From: Tribonema minus
Taxonomy: Eukaryota > Sar > Xanthophyceae > Tribonematales > Tribonemataceae
Length of the DNA: 64,000 nt
Assembly: GCA_017506865.1 (NCBI GenBank)
Contig: JAFCMP010000279.1
Coordinates: 310,001 to 374,000 of the forward strand
Direction of reading: 5' to 3'
Translations under genes and position numbers: made by a program
Notes under the pieces: model-generated
Told to the model about the DNA's origin: nothing
What the model saw: only the letters and a program-made list of their open reading frames with translations
Database searches by the model: none
Shown here: one piece after another, positions 1 through 12,100 of the stretch
Layout: the number at the start of each line of letters is the position of its first letter
How positions within the stretch are numbered: the stretch's first letter is position 1

Positions 1-414
1 GCAGGCGAGACCACAACGTAATGCACGGCATTGACCTTAAGTAATTGCCTGTGATTGGTACACAAACTACGGTCATGGTACTGCTGTGCGTGACAAGCGC
101 GCTTCCACACAAGGCTCCCACCCACTGTCATGTAAGCTATCACTGTCGTGCAAGCCTTGAAGCTAAACTAGTTGTGTGCATGGATGCAGAGAGCACCATG
201 CAGTGGGGTATGTAGCAGCGGTGTATGCAGAAGTGCAAGTGCGACAGCATGTGTGTGGTAGTCGCGATATCATATGGTGATGACCAGGGTCATGTTGGTG
301 TGACACGCTCTTTGTTGCTGTCTCATGTAGTATGCTCGTCCAGGTCTGCAAGCGTGTTTTCACTGCAACTTTGCGACCAGCGCCTGGGATCTGATGTGAT
401 GCAGGTCAGATATT
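1..414. other. No gene recognised at left edge
   Basis: Short ORFs on both strands here show no family motif and no convincing splice-bounded exon. Nothing can be supported beyond unique-looking AT/GC-mixed sequence upstream of the alanine-rich ORF. Confidence 0.5.
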
Positions 415-2277
415 TTGTGTGCTGTACGTAAAAATGAATTCTCCCTGGGATTACTTCAAACATTTGATTACACATTTGGTAGTACACCGAACGCGACCGC
501 TCCGCCAGCGGCAACTGCATCAGCGGCAGGCCGCGCTAATGGCGCAGCCATTCCGGCAACACACGGCGCAGCTGCCGCTGGATCAGGGGTCGCGGCGGCA
601 GCACAGGCGGCACCAGCGGCAGCAGCAGCGGCGGCACACGGCGCAACCTCTCCGGCGGCAGCAGCTGCTGCAGCGGCGGCAGCAGCAGCTGTTCCAGCAT
701 CAGAGACAGCAGCAGCGGCAGCACGTGTTGCACCGCAAGCGGCCTCCGCGGCATCACAAGTAGCTGCCGCATCAACAGCAGCTGCTGCGGGCATAGGCAA
801 CACAGCTGCTCCAGGCACTACTAGGGCTGCTGCAGCACCTGCAACAGGAGCAGCGGCGGCAGGCGGCGCCGCAACCGTGCCGGCTGCGACAGCGGCAATG
901 GCGGTGGCAGCGGCCAATGCGGCAGGTGCTGCACCAACACCTGCGCCGGCGGCAGCAGCAACACCACTGGCAGCAGCAGCAACGGCGGGCGGCGCAGCTG
1001 CAGCACCAGCGCACGCAGCAGCGGCAGCCGTCAACTTGAATGCAGGCGCTGGGCGTTCCACACCAGCAATGCTACAAGGCGCAGCAGCAGCAGTGATGGC
1101 GCACCTGCCCCTCATGCGGACGATTGCCACAGCTGCCGCATCCCTGCGTGCAGCAACAGGTGACAAGCTGGAACATATGCTGCCACCAGCGCCAATGCCA
1201 CTGCAGCAGCAGCCACATATGCAGCAGCCGCCGCCGCCAGCAGGTGGTGGCACCGGTGCGGATGCTGCTCACGGCGTACTTGACGTCAGTGCTCTGCAGT
1301 TGCAGTGTAGCCTGAAGCGCCCCAATCAGAGTGCGCTTGCAGATGCCGTCGCTACCGAGCTTGCAGATAAAGTGGAGGCGGACCTGCAACAGCTGCCGCA
1401 GGGCAAGCATCGCACGCAAGCACTTGCTCGATTCCGGTCGCAGCGCCACATGCACTCGTCGATCGACATGGCATCCCTCAACGAGCCCATGTACTCCACA
1501 ACGGCTTCGTTCGATGGCCTATCATGGCAGCTGGCCGTCAAACGCGCCATCGGCGTAGAGGAGCACACGGCAGGCTGCAAGCTGTGCGGGAAGTCGCCCG
1601 GCGGCACTCTGCATGCGCGGCTGCGTCAAGCGCCACGCGTCAAGGCGCACGACACCATCGTCCACAATAACGTCAAGAGGGCCACGCAGCGCATCCTGCG
1701 GCAATACCTCAAAACGGGACTGGTGGATGAGGACTACACGCCGTTTCTGGGATCCGCCAGGGCGCCGGGAAGTCGCAGGATGGACATCGTGCTGCCTGCC
1801 GACGCCTTCCCGGTGACCGGCTACGACGACCCGACGCGTCAACTACCGCTCATGGTGGACGTCACCTGCTTCGAGGCACAGGTGGCGTCGCGGGCGCAGA
1901 AGACTGCAGCAGACCCCGAGCGTTGCTGCCGCGACCAAGAGGCCGCCAAGATTACCCACTATTCTGGTCATTATGATCAGAATTGCCACAAACTTGCCAC
2001 TTTGGCAATAGGGTCATTTGGCAGCATCGGGGAGCAGGGGCGGAGGCTGCTGGAGGCTGTGGCGACGGAGTATGCCAGCAGGATGTCAGTGCCCGAAGGA
2101 GCGCGCCCTAAAGCTTCCAAGGGCATCGCTGGCGCGCTTACGGCACTGTCGGCAGCGCTCCACATGGCGTACTCTGGCCGTGTCATGACACACATGGCAG
2201 AATCCAGGGGGGGGGGGCACATGGAGGAGGACGTAGGGGAGGATCCCGATATGCCATTTGGCGGCGGTGGCGTTTGA
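415..2277 (+). CDS. Alanine-rich ORF with C-terminal zinc-knuckle and nuclease-like module (retroelement-type)
   Basis: Open frame of 620 codons ending in TGA at 2275-2277. Residues about 25-230 are almost pure alanine with Pro, Thr and Gly, encoded by GCN repeats. This is low complexity, and the antisense strand is equally open there. From about residue 300 the composition becomes normal. A C-x2-C pair (C388, C391) followed by H400, then an acidic stretch with D457 (RRMDIV), D482 (VDVT) and K512 (AAKITHY), resembles the zinc-knuckle plus PD-(D/E)xK-like tail found after reverse transcriptase in many algal retroelement ORFs. No reverse transcriptase motif is visible, so this is either a truncated element tail or a domesticated derivative. 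No ATG lies at the open 5' end, and the first in-frame ATG sits well inside the alanine region. The nuclease assignment is inference from spacing and motif look. Confidence 0.5.
   Translation: MCAVRKNEFSLGLLQTFDYTFGSTPNATAPPAATASAAGRANGAAIPATHGAAAAGSGVAAAAQAAPAAAAAAAHGATSPAAAAAAAAAAAAVPASETAAAAARVAPQAASAASQVAAASTAAAAGIGNTAAPGTTRAAAAPATGAAAAGGAATVPAATAAMAVAAANAAGAAPTPAPAAAATPLAAAATAGGAAAAPAHAAAAAVNLNAGAGRSTPAMLQGAAAAVMAHLPLMRTIATAAASLRAATGDKLEHMLPPAPMPLQQQPHMQQPPPPAGGGTGADAAHGVLDVSALQLQCSLKRPNQSALADAVATELADKVEADLQQLPQGKHRTQALARFRSQRHMHSSIDMASLNEPMYSTTASFDGLSWQLAVKRAIGVEEHTAGCKLCGKSPGGTLHARLRQAPRVKAHDTIVHNNVKRATQRILRQYLKTGLVDEDYTPFLGSARAPGSRRMDIVLPADAFPVTGYDDPTRQLPLMVDVTCFEAQVASRAQKTAADPERCCRDQEAAKITHYSGHYDQNCHKLATLAIGSFGSIGEQGRRLLEAVATEYASRMSVPEGARPKASKGIAGALTALSAALHMAYSGRVMTHMAESRGGGHMEEDVGEDPDMPFGGGGV
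500..1110. repeat. GCN trinucleotide-rich low-complexity tract
   Basis: Imperfect gca/gcg/gct repeats make up the alanine-coding portion of the ORF. They keep several frames open on both strands, which explains the overlapping long ORFs there. Confidence 0.85.
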
Positions 2278-3254
2278 GTGGTTGTCGTTGAGACACTTTC
2301 AGACTGTCTTACGACATGTAGATTCCGTACAGCTAGATGCCAATCATCTGGGCTTTTTCGCGCCCTGAGCGAGAATTCATAAAAGGTACACCGAACGCTA
2401 TGACAAGCAGCGTACGCTTCTGCAGCTCATGCTGCGAGAAAGGCGAAGTGTTGGACATATATGTGTACGTATGCAATCGGAGCATCCACTGCTGCTGGTA
2501 GCTCATACTTGATTTAGACTCCAAACGGTCGCAATGGATGGCTATGCCATTAGCGTGCAAGGCCATACACGGCGGCACTTTTCGAGCACATAGGCTCGTC
2601 GTGGTCATTTGCACCCTTTAAGAAATCTGCCGGCGATGCATGCAGCGCGGTGCTTTTGTTACCATGTTCAAGAGGGGGGGAGCATTACGTGCCGTCAACG
2701 TGGCATTTGCCGAGCTTCAGATCCTGGCTGCTTCGACTCTGTGCGTCCAGGCGTATTGGCGCCTGTCGTACAGGTACCGAGACACGTGCATGGCACATGT
2801 GTCGACAGCACCTGGACGCACAACTCGAAGTATGTTCCATACTGCAACGACTCGCTGAGCCATTAAAACGTACGTACCCGTGCCAGATTTAATGCTCATT
2901 GAGTTGATAGTGTGATTAGTGACCAATATGACCGTGTTCTCAACGCCCTTGTCTGATCGGTCATGGTGCTTCAGCCTGAATTACACAGCAACTCCTGCCT
3001 GGATATGGATCCTGATATGGTAATAGGCGAATTCGTTTCCTTAGAAAAAGCAAGTAAATTTCTCGATTTTTTTATTCTCTCGCTGCCATTCATCGCTGCT
3101 GCTGCTGCTTGAGCCTTGCGATGGCGTCCACAGGTGAGATGTGTGCATGTTTGGTTCAAGTTTGTCTCTGCGATGCTGCACACTTGCGTCAAGCACCTCT
3201 GCTCAGCAACAGCTCTACGCTGAACGCTGTCTAGTGAGTTTTGGCTAGGCCTTC
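2278..3254. other. Intergenic; holds one copy of a dispersed repeat
   Basis: No gene motif is seen. A short sequence near 2350-2385, read on the minus strand, is repeated in the opposite orientation near 23036-23072. The 5' exon of the TIR-NB-ARC gene may begin within the last 200 bases, but I could not fix it. Confidence 0.5.
2350..2385 (-). repeat. Dispersed repeat, copy A
   Basis: Read on the minus strand, this segment (core gctcagggcgcgaaaaagcc) matches 23036-23072 on the plus strand almost base for base, and weaker similarity extends about 20 bases upstream. It is probably a fragment of an unidentified mobile element. Confidence 0.6.
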
Positions 3255-5444
3255 ATGAGCTGCCTTCGCATCCTGTCTGCTCAAGACCTGTTCACTGGCT
3301 GCTTCCGCTGCCTGACAGATTTGCAGCATGGTAAGTACGTGTTCATCAGCTTTCCGAATGCGGATTTGAACAAGCGAGCGGGAGACTTCGCCACCATGTT
3401 GTCCGAGCGCATGGAGGAAATGAACATCCCCCACTTCTTTGATGAGCGCGACCTGAAGCCGGGGGGAAGTGCTTGCTGATCGCGTGGGAACTGCGCTGTG
3501 TTCCTGTCTATCCTGTCACCCGACTACTTCTTGCGCGCCTGGTGCATGAAAGAGCTGGACTGGGCAGCCCAGAGCCAGCGCACGATCGCCTTCTTGCCAG
3601 TTTACTTCGGCACTGACCCGTACCCAAGTGATGAGCAGAAATCAGCCTGGAGAGCCGCTTGGCAGGGCATGATCAACGCAGGTGCGGTGACAGCAGAGGA
3701 GGTATCCCGCTGGACAACGAATCTGGACTCGCGCCTCGTTCACCAAGGCGCTGTCCTCGCCAACTACCCCGGGGTGTTTGGGCTACGGAAGCTGCGGGAT
3801 GCAATACTGAAGCTGCCATGCATAGACTCCCTTCGCAGACTATCGCTGGTAAGTTGGTACCTTCAGCCATGCAGGTATCTGTTGTGATACATGCACAATT
3901 TGCATGCTGTGTAATGATGTCTTTTGAACAACTCACCTCCTGTGCAGGTTGAAGTGAGCTGCCGCTACCAGGATGGTTCACCTCTACCAGGCCATTCAGA
4001 ACTTTTGAGCAGACAAGAGCTGCAGCTGCAATCCACAAATGAAGCTGTCCAAGTACTGGTCATACATGGCGCAGGTGAGAGCAAGTGAAAAGTCTGAGAG
4101 CTGTGCAGGTTGCGTCGGCATGCATCTATTATCACATCCTCACACCATAGCCCCATCTGCTCTGCACAACGCTGCACAGGTGGCATGGGGAAAAGCGCAT
4201 TGGCAAGAGCTCTTTTCAACAAGCTGCTGGAGCGTTTCAGCGCGCACCAGACTGCTGCCCATGTGCAATCGGATGTGGACACCGCCGCCGCCGCCCTCCG
4301 TACACACCTGCTCAAGTGTCTGCGCCTCTGGAATGCCAAAGACACTGCCGATGATGAGCGCGACCGTGTCAGACAGTGGTTGACGCAGGGCCAAGCCAAG
4401 CTTCTGGTCGACAACCTCTGGACACGGCAGCAGCTTTCAGACCTGTTAGTGGAGCGGCTCGTGGCTGGCAGTGTCGTTGTGATCACCACCCGCAACAGGG
4501 GCGTGACGCAAGGACTTTCAGCCCAGCATGATGCGCAAGTCCGCCTCTTTGCCATGCCAGGGCTGGGGGAAAAGAATGCCGTGTCACTGTTCCGGCGTTG
4601 TCTGAAGGCCACAGAACCACCGTTTCCGGTGAGTCCATTGCAATATTGCACCTGCCACTGAAGATTTGCACAATGCTGACCACGATTGCACAATTCTGGT
4701 CAAAACAAATTTGCTTTCACCCCCAGATGCGATCCTCACGCACGTTGCTTACATGTGTGGTCTGTGCAATGTTTCGTTAGGACTTGGAGAAAGCCATTGT
4801 GCAGGCATGCTCTGCAAAATCACCGGAGCCAGACGAACTAACGTGCATGCCGCTGGCACTGGAAGTGGCTGGGGCGCTGCTGGGGCAGAAAAACGAGAGA
4901 CAACAATGGGAGGTCAGGATTGTGTGAACGCTTCTGCTGGACATGTCATTGAGTTGCAATGCTCCACAGCGCAGAGATTGGTTACTGATTGAGTTGCTCA
5001 ACACCCGCTTCAGTTGACCATATTGGCGAGTGCTTGCGGTGCAGCCTGCTCAACTGCTCATTTGACTTGTAATACTGCAACACCATCCGATCCTGCTTGC
5101 TTGCCCTTGCGTTGCAGGATGTTCTGGATGATTTGAAGCATGGGCATGTCGACGATGACAGACTAGACAATGTCCTCACTGCATCATTGGACAGCCTTGC
5201 CTCAAATGGCAAGCTGCAGTATCGGAAGTTAATGTTCATTGAAGCCGCAACCACCATGCATGGTTGTAATGCAGACAATGCGTGTATTGTCTGGCAAGAC
5301 CAGCATGCAAGGCATGGCGCAAATGCCGCACGCTGCGGGCTGACTCAGCTCTTGGAGCGTTCCCTCGTGCGAGTGGACAGCAATGGTAATCTGTGGGTGC
5401 ATGACTTCATCAGAGGTCTTGCAGCCGCCATTGCATTTTTGTGA
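3255..5444 (+). CDS. TIR-NB-ARC (plant TNL-like) receptor gene, TIR frame interrupted
   Basis: Exons: TIR about 3255 or 3327-3848, then 3948-4074, 4180-4628, 4781-4912 and 5118-5444. All introns are GT-AG. The TIR part reads KYVFISF, then a BB-loop-like FFDERDLKPGG, then SPDYFLRAWCMKEL, whose Glu in WCxxEL is the catalytic position of TIR NADases. Splicing 4074 to 4180 creates a textbook P-loop, GAGGMGKSALA. Next come a kinase-2-like KLLVDNLW, an RNBS-B-like VVVITTRNR, a GLPL-like CMPLALEVAG, and an MHD-like LWVHDFIRGLA near the end. The last exon stops at 5442-5444 with no leucine-rich repeats, so it is a TN rather than TNL architecture. The TIR exon has an in-frame TGA at 3477-3479 after a run of six Gs. 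The next frame briefly reads a good TIR helix there, so a pair of indels (real or from assembly) is likely. Plant relatives act as pathogen sensors; that role here is inference. Confidence 0.88.
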
Positions 5445-6550
5445 CTGCAATTGCATGGCCTGAGGAAGCCAGGGGCTTTAATGACACGGCCGACAATTCA
5501 ACTTTAACTAGGCGCTGGAGGCATTGCTGCATGTTGTTATCTCACCTGCATCTTCATCTGATTCCGCATGCTTTTGCCAACTTTGTTTGACACAAGCAAT
5601 ATGCGCTGCCGTCGTGTAAAGGTCAGCAGCTGGTAAACTTGTTCATCATGGACTATATCACCATTGACAAGCTTATTCGTCATGTGTCTTGCCCTTGCAC
5701 TCTGCTTCAACTTCAACCATCTTGACCAAGGTCGGATGGCTTGTCATACGTCACCCCTGAACCACGGCACGTGATCTAAGTAGAACTGAGCCGTTGGCGC
5801 AGGGCAGACGAGCGCCAACGATGAGCTCGTGCCACCAATGGCGTGGACGTTTAGTTGTTTGACCCAGGAAAGCAGCAACGCACAAGCGACTTGACCCCCA
5901 GCACCAGCGTATGCCCTTCCAGGGTGCAGCGCGCAAAGCGCTGCTGCTGCTGCTGCTGGTGTTGGACCTCCACTGCTGCGCCTGGATCTTGACCGGCAGG
6001 TCAGTGGTCAGCGGTTTAAAAACACAAGAGAACAGCAGCAGCCGCCGTACGCATTCACACCAGGCGGAGCGCGGGCGTGGTGGGCGCAGCAGTCAAACAG
6101 CTGGTTTTCATGCTCATCAAGACCTTTAGCAGACTGCTTGGGGCAATGCGAGCGCCCTGCTGCAGGGGGCTTGGAAGAAGCTAGTCAAGGCAGGCAGAGT
6201 TTTCTGCACGGGCCAAAGGCGTGCAGCACGTCGGGTTTGCGGAACTTTCATGCATGAAGGCAACCGCAGAGCAGTACAATTTCAAAGCGGTGCACTCTGC
6301 CTTGAACGGATTACTGTGAACGTACGCACCCTCAACTACCAAGGTGATGTGAATGTGCACAGCTGCCTGCCATTTGCTCTGTGCAACTCCCGTAACCATA
6401 GCCCAGAATGCGCATGTCTGCAAGCGGCTGCAAGTCGCATGCAAGACGGGACAGTGAGACTGGAACACAAAACTCAGCAAATGTCGATGGCTGGCTGGTG
6501 CCCAAAACCTAATTTGTGAGACAATTTCGTGTGCGCATACTGCCAATAGC
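5445..6550. other. Intergenic between convergent genes
   Basis: This is the 3' flank shared by the TIR-NB-ARC gene (+) and OGG1 (-). No LRR-coding exon could be recognised downstream of 5444. There is a short CTG run near 5941-5960. No other feature is supported. Confidence 0.5.
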
Positions 6551-9500
6551 TTAAACCTGTATGGCTGTGCCAGCCGTGCTAATGTCACCAGTTGTCGCAT
6601 CGATTGCATTTCGGCCGCGTTTTCTCTTAATCGACACCTTCTTCGCAGGACCAGCATTGATCGTATTAGCACCAGTTGTCGTGGCGGTTGGTGCCTCTGG
6701 CACAGCATCACACGCTGATGCTGACAGCCCTGCTACATTGTCAGCTGCTTTTACTGACTTGACGCGCCGCCGCCCTGCTTGAGCTGCTTTGGCTGCAGCA
6801 GGCTGCTCACCAGCACCCGCAGCCCCCGCTTTGCGGAGCAGCGCTGCACCAGCCATGGTAGGTAGGCTTTGCAGCGTTCTCTTGCTTGTGGACCTCGGCG
6901 CCTTCTTGCCATTGGCGCTGGTGATGCCCTTGCCAGCTTCAATGTGCGTATCGTCAACGTTAATGGCAGTGGTAGCGCGCGCTGCTGTCTTGACGAGCTT
7001 TGCAGCATCTTTCCACTCTTTTTCTTGCGCCTTGAACGCCTTCATTTCCGCTCGCAGGGCGTCTGGCAGCAGCACTTGGAATGCTGGTAGCTCTGCAATA
7101 AGGCGGCATACAGATTGCCATGCTTGAGCACGCGCCAGTGAGTTGTTGATGCGTAGAGTATCCAGCATCATCAGTTATGTGCGGCCATGTGTGGTCAGTC
7201 CTTGCGCGCCATTGTACAGACTGCACCTGCGCTCAAATGAAGCACATCCAAGCTGTTCGTGCGGCACACAACAATGCAGCTCATGTGTTTTGCACAAGCT
7301 CTCAATACAAGATTCAAGTTCACCGCCACTGCTGCAATTCACTCAAGTAGCCTTGTGGCACGGTTTCCCAGGCGATGCACTGCCGAGTGATTGAAGGGCA
7401 GGTGCAAATGTGAGGGTTCGCCAAGCACCTGCTTTGCGACTACACAATGTGACGATCCAGTCAATATTCGATGCTTTCAAGAAGCTCATCACATACTGCG
7501 TTCATCACATAATGTGTGCGTCTGTTGCACTTGCCTCCAGCGAACAGCAGGGAGTGCGCCCAGCCAGCATGCTGTCCGAATCGCTGCTTGAACAGCTCCC
7601 CAACCCTCTGGTAGATAGTTGGGGTCAGACTCTTGGCCAGCCGCAGAGATGCATCATAGTCCCTGCAAAGTGTGGCATCATCGTACAGCCATGAGCAATT
7701 GATGAGAGATTTGTGCGGTGACCCCAAAGGCGCTTGCTCAACACTCGTCGTCTGCATCGTGCACGTAATGGCATTGTGCATGTGGTTTCATGCAGATACT
7801 CACAAGCCCCAGGGTCATGCCTTGAAACAACGCAATGACCACTCTCCGTTCTTTTGCAGCTCGCGGTGCCTGGCTGCGGTGTGCCCCGTAAGCACATCAA
7901 TACAACCGAAACAAAAGTTATACCTTGTGGCAAAAGCCACCGCAGTTGCCCATGACTGCAACTGACATGACTATCGCATGGTGATGGAGGCTGCGCGGAA
8001 TATGAAATACATATAACTTCGAAGTATATATATGTGGCCTATGAGCGAACGCCTGCAGCAGCAAGCATATTTCCAATGCCGGTCATGTGGCAAGGCAACA
8101 GGCACGCCAATCACTGCATCACGCAGTACAACTGCGTGAGTGAGTCGACCAACGCGACCGGTGTGGCATGCCTTGACAAGCGTCCAAAAGAAGCACAAGT
8201 CCACTGGCTCTCACAACATCAGGCGGCAGGCCGGGCCTCTGTGCCGTTCTGCTAGTGGCCATGAAAGCCAGGTATGATGGTGCTGCTCCCTCACTATGAC
8301 TTACACCACCTGAGAGGTGTGCAACCTCATTGGTGCCATCTAACATGGACTGACGCACTCCAATCACTACCACTAATAATCATATCGACAGTGGTGAAGC
8401 GGATGGCAATGATGCGGCCTGTCACCTGCATGCGATGCGCCACACGTGCACGTCCACAGGGATGGCCCCGCTCTGGTCCAGCGCAAACAGCGCTATGCAG
8501 TCTGCCACCTTGGGCCCAACGCCCTTGAGCTGGCACAGCTCTGCGGCAACAAGAAGCGGCCGTTGTCAGAATCACTGGCCGCTTGTGGCCGTTGTCGGAG
8601 TCGTCCGTGTCAGCGTTGAACTCATACCAATGAAATTCGTTGAGAATCGTTAGCGGTGAGCTTCCTATGCAGCAGCACTGCTGCATGTTCTTCGCATTGC
8701 AGTTGGATGCAGTAGTGAGCAAGGTGGCGTGCCCAGCATTCTGTTCAGAACAACACATCACTGCGCGGTGATTGGTGGCAGCTCCTTCAGTGTTTGCAGG
8801 ACGCAATCACGTTTAGAATGGATGATGCGTTGGGCGGTATCAACACATCAAGAACGACAGTGACATGCAGCTGCATGCCCTTCTGTGCGGATGGCTTCAA
8901 AACCTCCTGCCTCAAGTTCCACATCTTCTTTGATGGTCTGCTGAGCCACCTGATAATATAAACTGCGATGCCCCATGGGGCATACAAGCATTTGTACACG
9001 CGCCCTAGCATCAGCAGGATGAAAGCACAGGATAGAAGCACAGGATTGAAGCACGTCGTCACCTGCTCTGACAACGGTGTCACTGTCCGAACCAGTGAGG
9101 CTCCGCAGCGCCAGCAGCCATGCCTCGCCGCCGCCCTCTCGCGCATTCAAGTAGGCGACTGATGCTACAATGTAGCCCGCCCTGTAGCCGTACCCTGAGG
9201 TACGAGGGGCAGATGATGCGGGCGGAGCTGCCATGATGCGTGTTGCTGTGAACATAAGGCCTTCATTGTCATGGGAGAAGCAGCTGGGACCAATGAGCTC
9301 CTGCGCAGACAGTTCAACACTCATTGCACAGTTACTCCGAAATGCCCTTCAGGTAAGTCGCAGCGTGATGCATCACAACCCCACAAGCAAGTCACCTATG
9401 CTATGAATTCAAATCGGTTTTGCGACCATTGCTGCATGCATGTTGTGGCAGTTGCACCCGACCTCGTTAAAGGCGCTGACAACGCGGCTGTGCAGTGCTC

Positions 9501-11619
9501 ACCTAGGTCTCTAAGCTCCTTTTCACTGGCCTCAGCCAACTGTTCCAAGGAGGGAAACGAAAAAAAGTCCAGCTGCTGAGGACCGTCTGCATCAGCAAGG
9601 CTGCCGTTGCTCTCCCCGTCAACAGTAGTACAAGTGCTGTCTGCACTTGCATCTGCTGCCGTGGCTTCCAGTATGCTGGCTGAATCGGTCGTAAGCAGAT
9701 GCGTTCCGTACTTCCTGCAGAGCAGAGTTCACAGGGGGGATGATAACATGTGCAAGCGCAACTTCAAGTCAGTGCTCCAGATTCTGACCGCAACACGGTG
9801 CCGGTGCTCAGTATTGGATTGGCGCCAGTTGAAGCTTTCCAGCACATGGCACACGTACGAGATGATAAGCTTGGTGTGCCTACTTCAGACGGCCGCCCTC
9901 ACGCGCTTGCAGACGCATCACAGTTTGTCAGGCTACTAGCAGGCTTGGCTCATGAGCAGAGACCCTGCACACAAAAACACACCACTGGCTGATAGCGAAG
10001 CCTTGTAAACAGTTGCACCTGGGTGAGCTGCAGCCACATAATCCACTTCATGGTGTGTACACCCAAATCTGGCACCTGTTGTGCAGGAAGCAATGTGCAC
10101 GGCTGCAGGAGATCCGAAGGTTTCGCATGGTTAAAGAGCCGCATCAAAAGTACGCTCCCTGTACAGAACAAATGCCAAAAGGGTGCGTACATGATTTGTC
10201 ACGAAAAAGCGCAACTGAAATGGCTGCAACGATCCCCCAATTTCCTGATCCTGCTGCCGGTACATGAACTGTACTTCAAGTACCTGAACTTACAGTGCCA
10301 GCACTCACCTCCGTAAACGGTCCAGCATGAGCGAGATGCGTGATATATTGTTGTTCGATGAGCATATAAAACTGATCAGGCACTCCACAGGCTCCTGCCT
10401 CAGAACGCGAACGCCACATAGCACGGCAGCTATCTGCGCCAGGCGGCTGTCCGCTGCGCCCCACACGCCGTACAGGTCTGCCAGCGGCTGCAGTGACAGC
10501 ATGGGGGATAAATAACATGTAGATGTGAGAGTTGAGTTGCAATTCATAAGAGGTTGGGAATGCGAAGGGTGGACAGAGGTTGGTGTACAGCCATGCGCAA
10601 CAGCGCTAATACGGTCCGAATCGGTGACCGGCCACAGAGGCTTGCCGTGAAGCTGATTTGAGAGCAGCCTGTGACCGGCCACAGAGGCTTGTCATGAGGC
10701 TGATTTGAGAGCAGCCTGTGTTGTATCGATCATCGTGCAAGCTCAGTTAACTGCAAGAGCGGTTGCATCAGCTAATTCCCGGCATTGACGCCATCGGCTT
10801 CAAAGAATGGCCATGAAGTAGGGTGTGCAAGAATTGTACACATGGTTCACCCCGGTACATGGCGGATGCCCCTTGCAAAGTCATGCACCACAATGCATGC
10901 GATCATGCCCGCTCAACAACACGAGGCGTACATACATGTGTTAACTGGAAGTAGTCTCGGAGTGTGGTCGCCATGTCATGTGCTTCCGCGGCGTCACCCC
11001 CCAACCATTTGTACAGGGTCGTGTGTGGCAGCTGGCGTATCGCCAGGACGCTCCTGCCCAGAACTCCCACCCACACATCGTCTGCAAAACAGGGGTCACG
11101 CGCAACGACGTGCACAATGGGGACATGGAATATAGTGCGCCATTGCTATGTACACTGTAGAGGTGGCCACCGACTGCGACCACAGCAGGCACCAACAAAG
11201 CAAGGCACCAGATGACAAAGCTTATGGTTTTAGGGAGTGACATGCCATTGAGTTCAATGCCCTATGTAGCACAGCGACCTATCCCACAAGGTTGAAAAGA
11301 CTGTGTTCTCATTGATGTGTCATGCAAACCTGTCTTTGCTGACGACACAGTAAAGCTTTGCAGTGCCTGTTCTCAGCTCTCACACCGTAAAGCAGACTGA
11401 AGATAAGGGCAGAAAGCCTGACTTCTGCTGACATTCGGCAGTACTGAAACTGACTGAGCAGCTGTACACAGCTTCACAATTCAATGTCAGTGGCGCACCA
11501 GTGATGCGTCGCCAGTTGAAACACTGCCCCATGTTGAGAGTATTGTTGGGCCGCAACTCCGCCGGCGCAACCTGCAAGTCCTGAAGCGTGCGTAGGCAAC
11601 ATGACGTTGCAGAAAACAT
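6551..11619 (-). CDS. OGG1: 8-oxoguanine DNA glycosylase (OGG1)
   Basis: Base-excision repair glycosylase/AP lyase that removes 8-oxoG opposite C. Exons in gene order: 11619-11499, 11081-10936, 10487-10309, 9714-9503, 9194-9063, 8540-8426, 7662-7535, 7092-6551. All junctions are in phase, giving 525 codons with the stop. The N-terminal domain shows [20 protein letters not shown] and LRDYFQLT. The family signature follows as [31 protein letters not shown] and YGYRAGYI. The helix-hairpin-helix/GPD core is [11 protein letters not shown] (catalytic Lys) and PVDVHVW (catalytic Asp), then [18 protein letters not shown]. The roughly 150-residue tail is Ala/Lys-rich with [11 protein letters not shown], a likely nuclear localisation signal. 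The intron after 7535 appears to start with GC rather than GT. The start at 11619 is the first ATG in phase with exon 1; an upstream organelle-targeting exon is possible. Confidence 0.95.
10624..10717. repeat. Tandem duplication inside an OGG1 intron (2 x 47 bp)
   Basis: Two adjacent copies beginning gtgaccggccacagaggctt differ at only about three positions. They lie in the intron between the second and third exons and appear to be recent. Confidence 0.85.
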
Positions 11620-12100
11620 CAGTATTGAGGCTTGAAATGGATGTGTGCAGACTTCATTCTGATCATACTGATATCCATCAAGATACAGCTTTTGTCACAG
11701 TCCTGCATAGAAGCATCATGTCTCACCTGCCAGTGGTGCGCATGTGCGCTACTCCGGGCACTACTTGTGGCGGTATCGCAGTCCTCCTGCCCAGCAGCCT
11801 CAGTGGGCTTTGCCTGAGCTGAAAAGCACAGTCTGCGTGCCACTTGCACCGATGATGTTCTGAAATGCATGTTTACACCAGCACTAGCTGCCAGAGCCTG
11901 TGCGGTCATTGCAGAACGTGCCAAAGCGGATGCAGTCAGCAAAGATACGCCAGCCGCCGCTGCTCGCATCTAATTTCTTCAAATCGCGCATCAACTGCAA
12001 TTGATCAACAACTTCACCTTGGCGTGACACACAAAACCTCTTCAGGAAAGGACAAGCAAGCAGTGAGGAGTGCCGGTGCTGTGGTTGGAGGGCCTTCATC

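Noticed and set aside
468-1253. Long minus-strand alanine/cysteine-rich open frame opposite the first ORF
   Set aside because: It is the shadow of the GCN repeat tract, which keeps several frames open; no independent motif.
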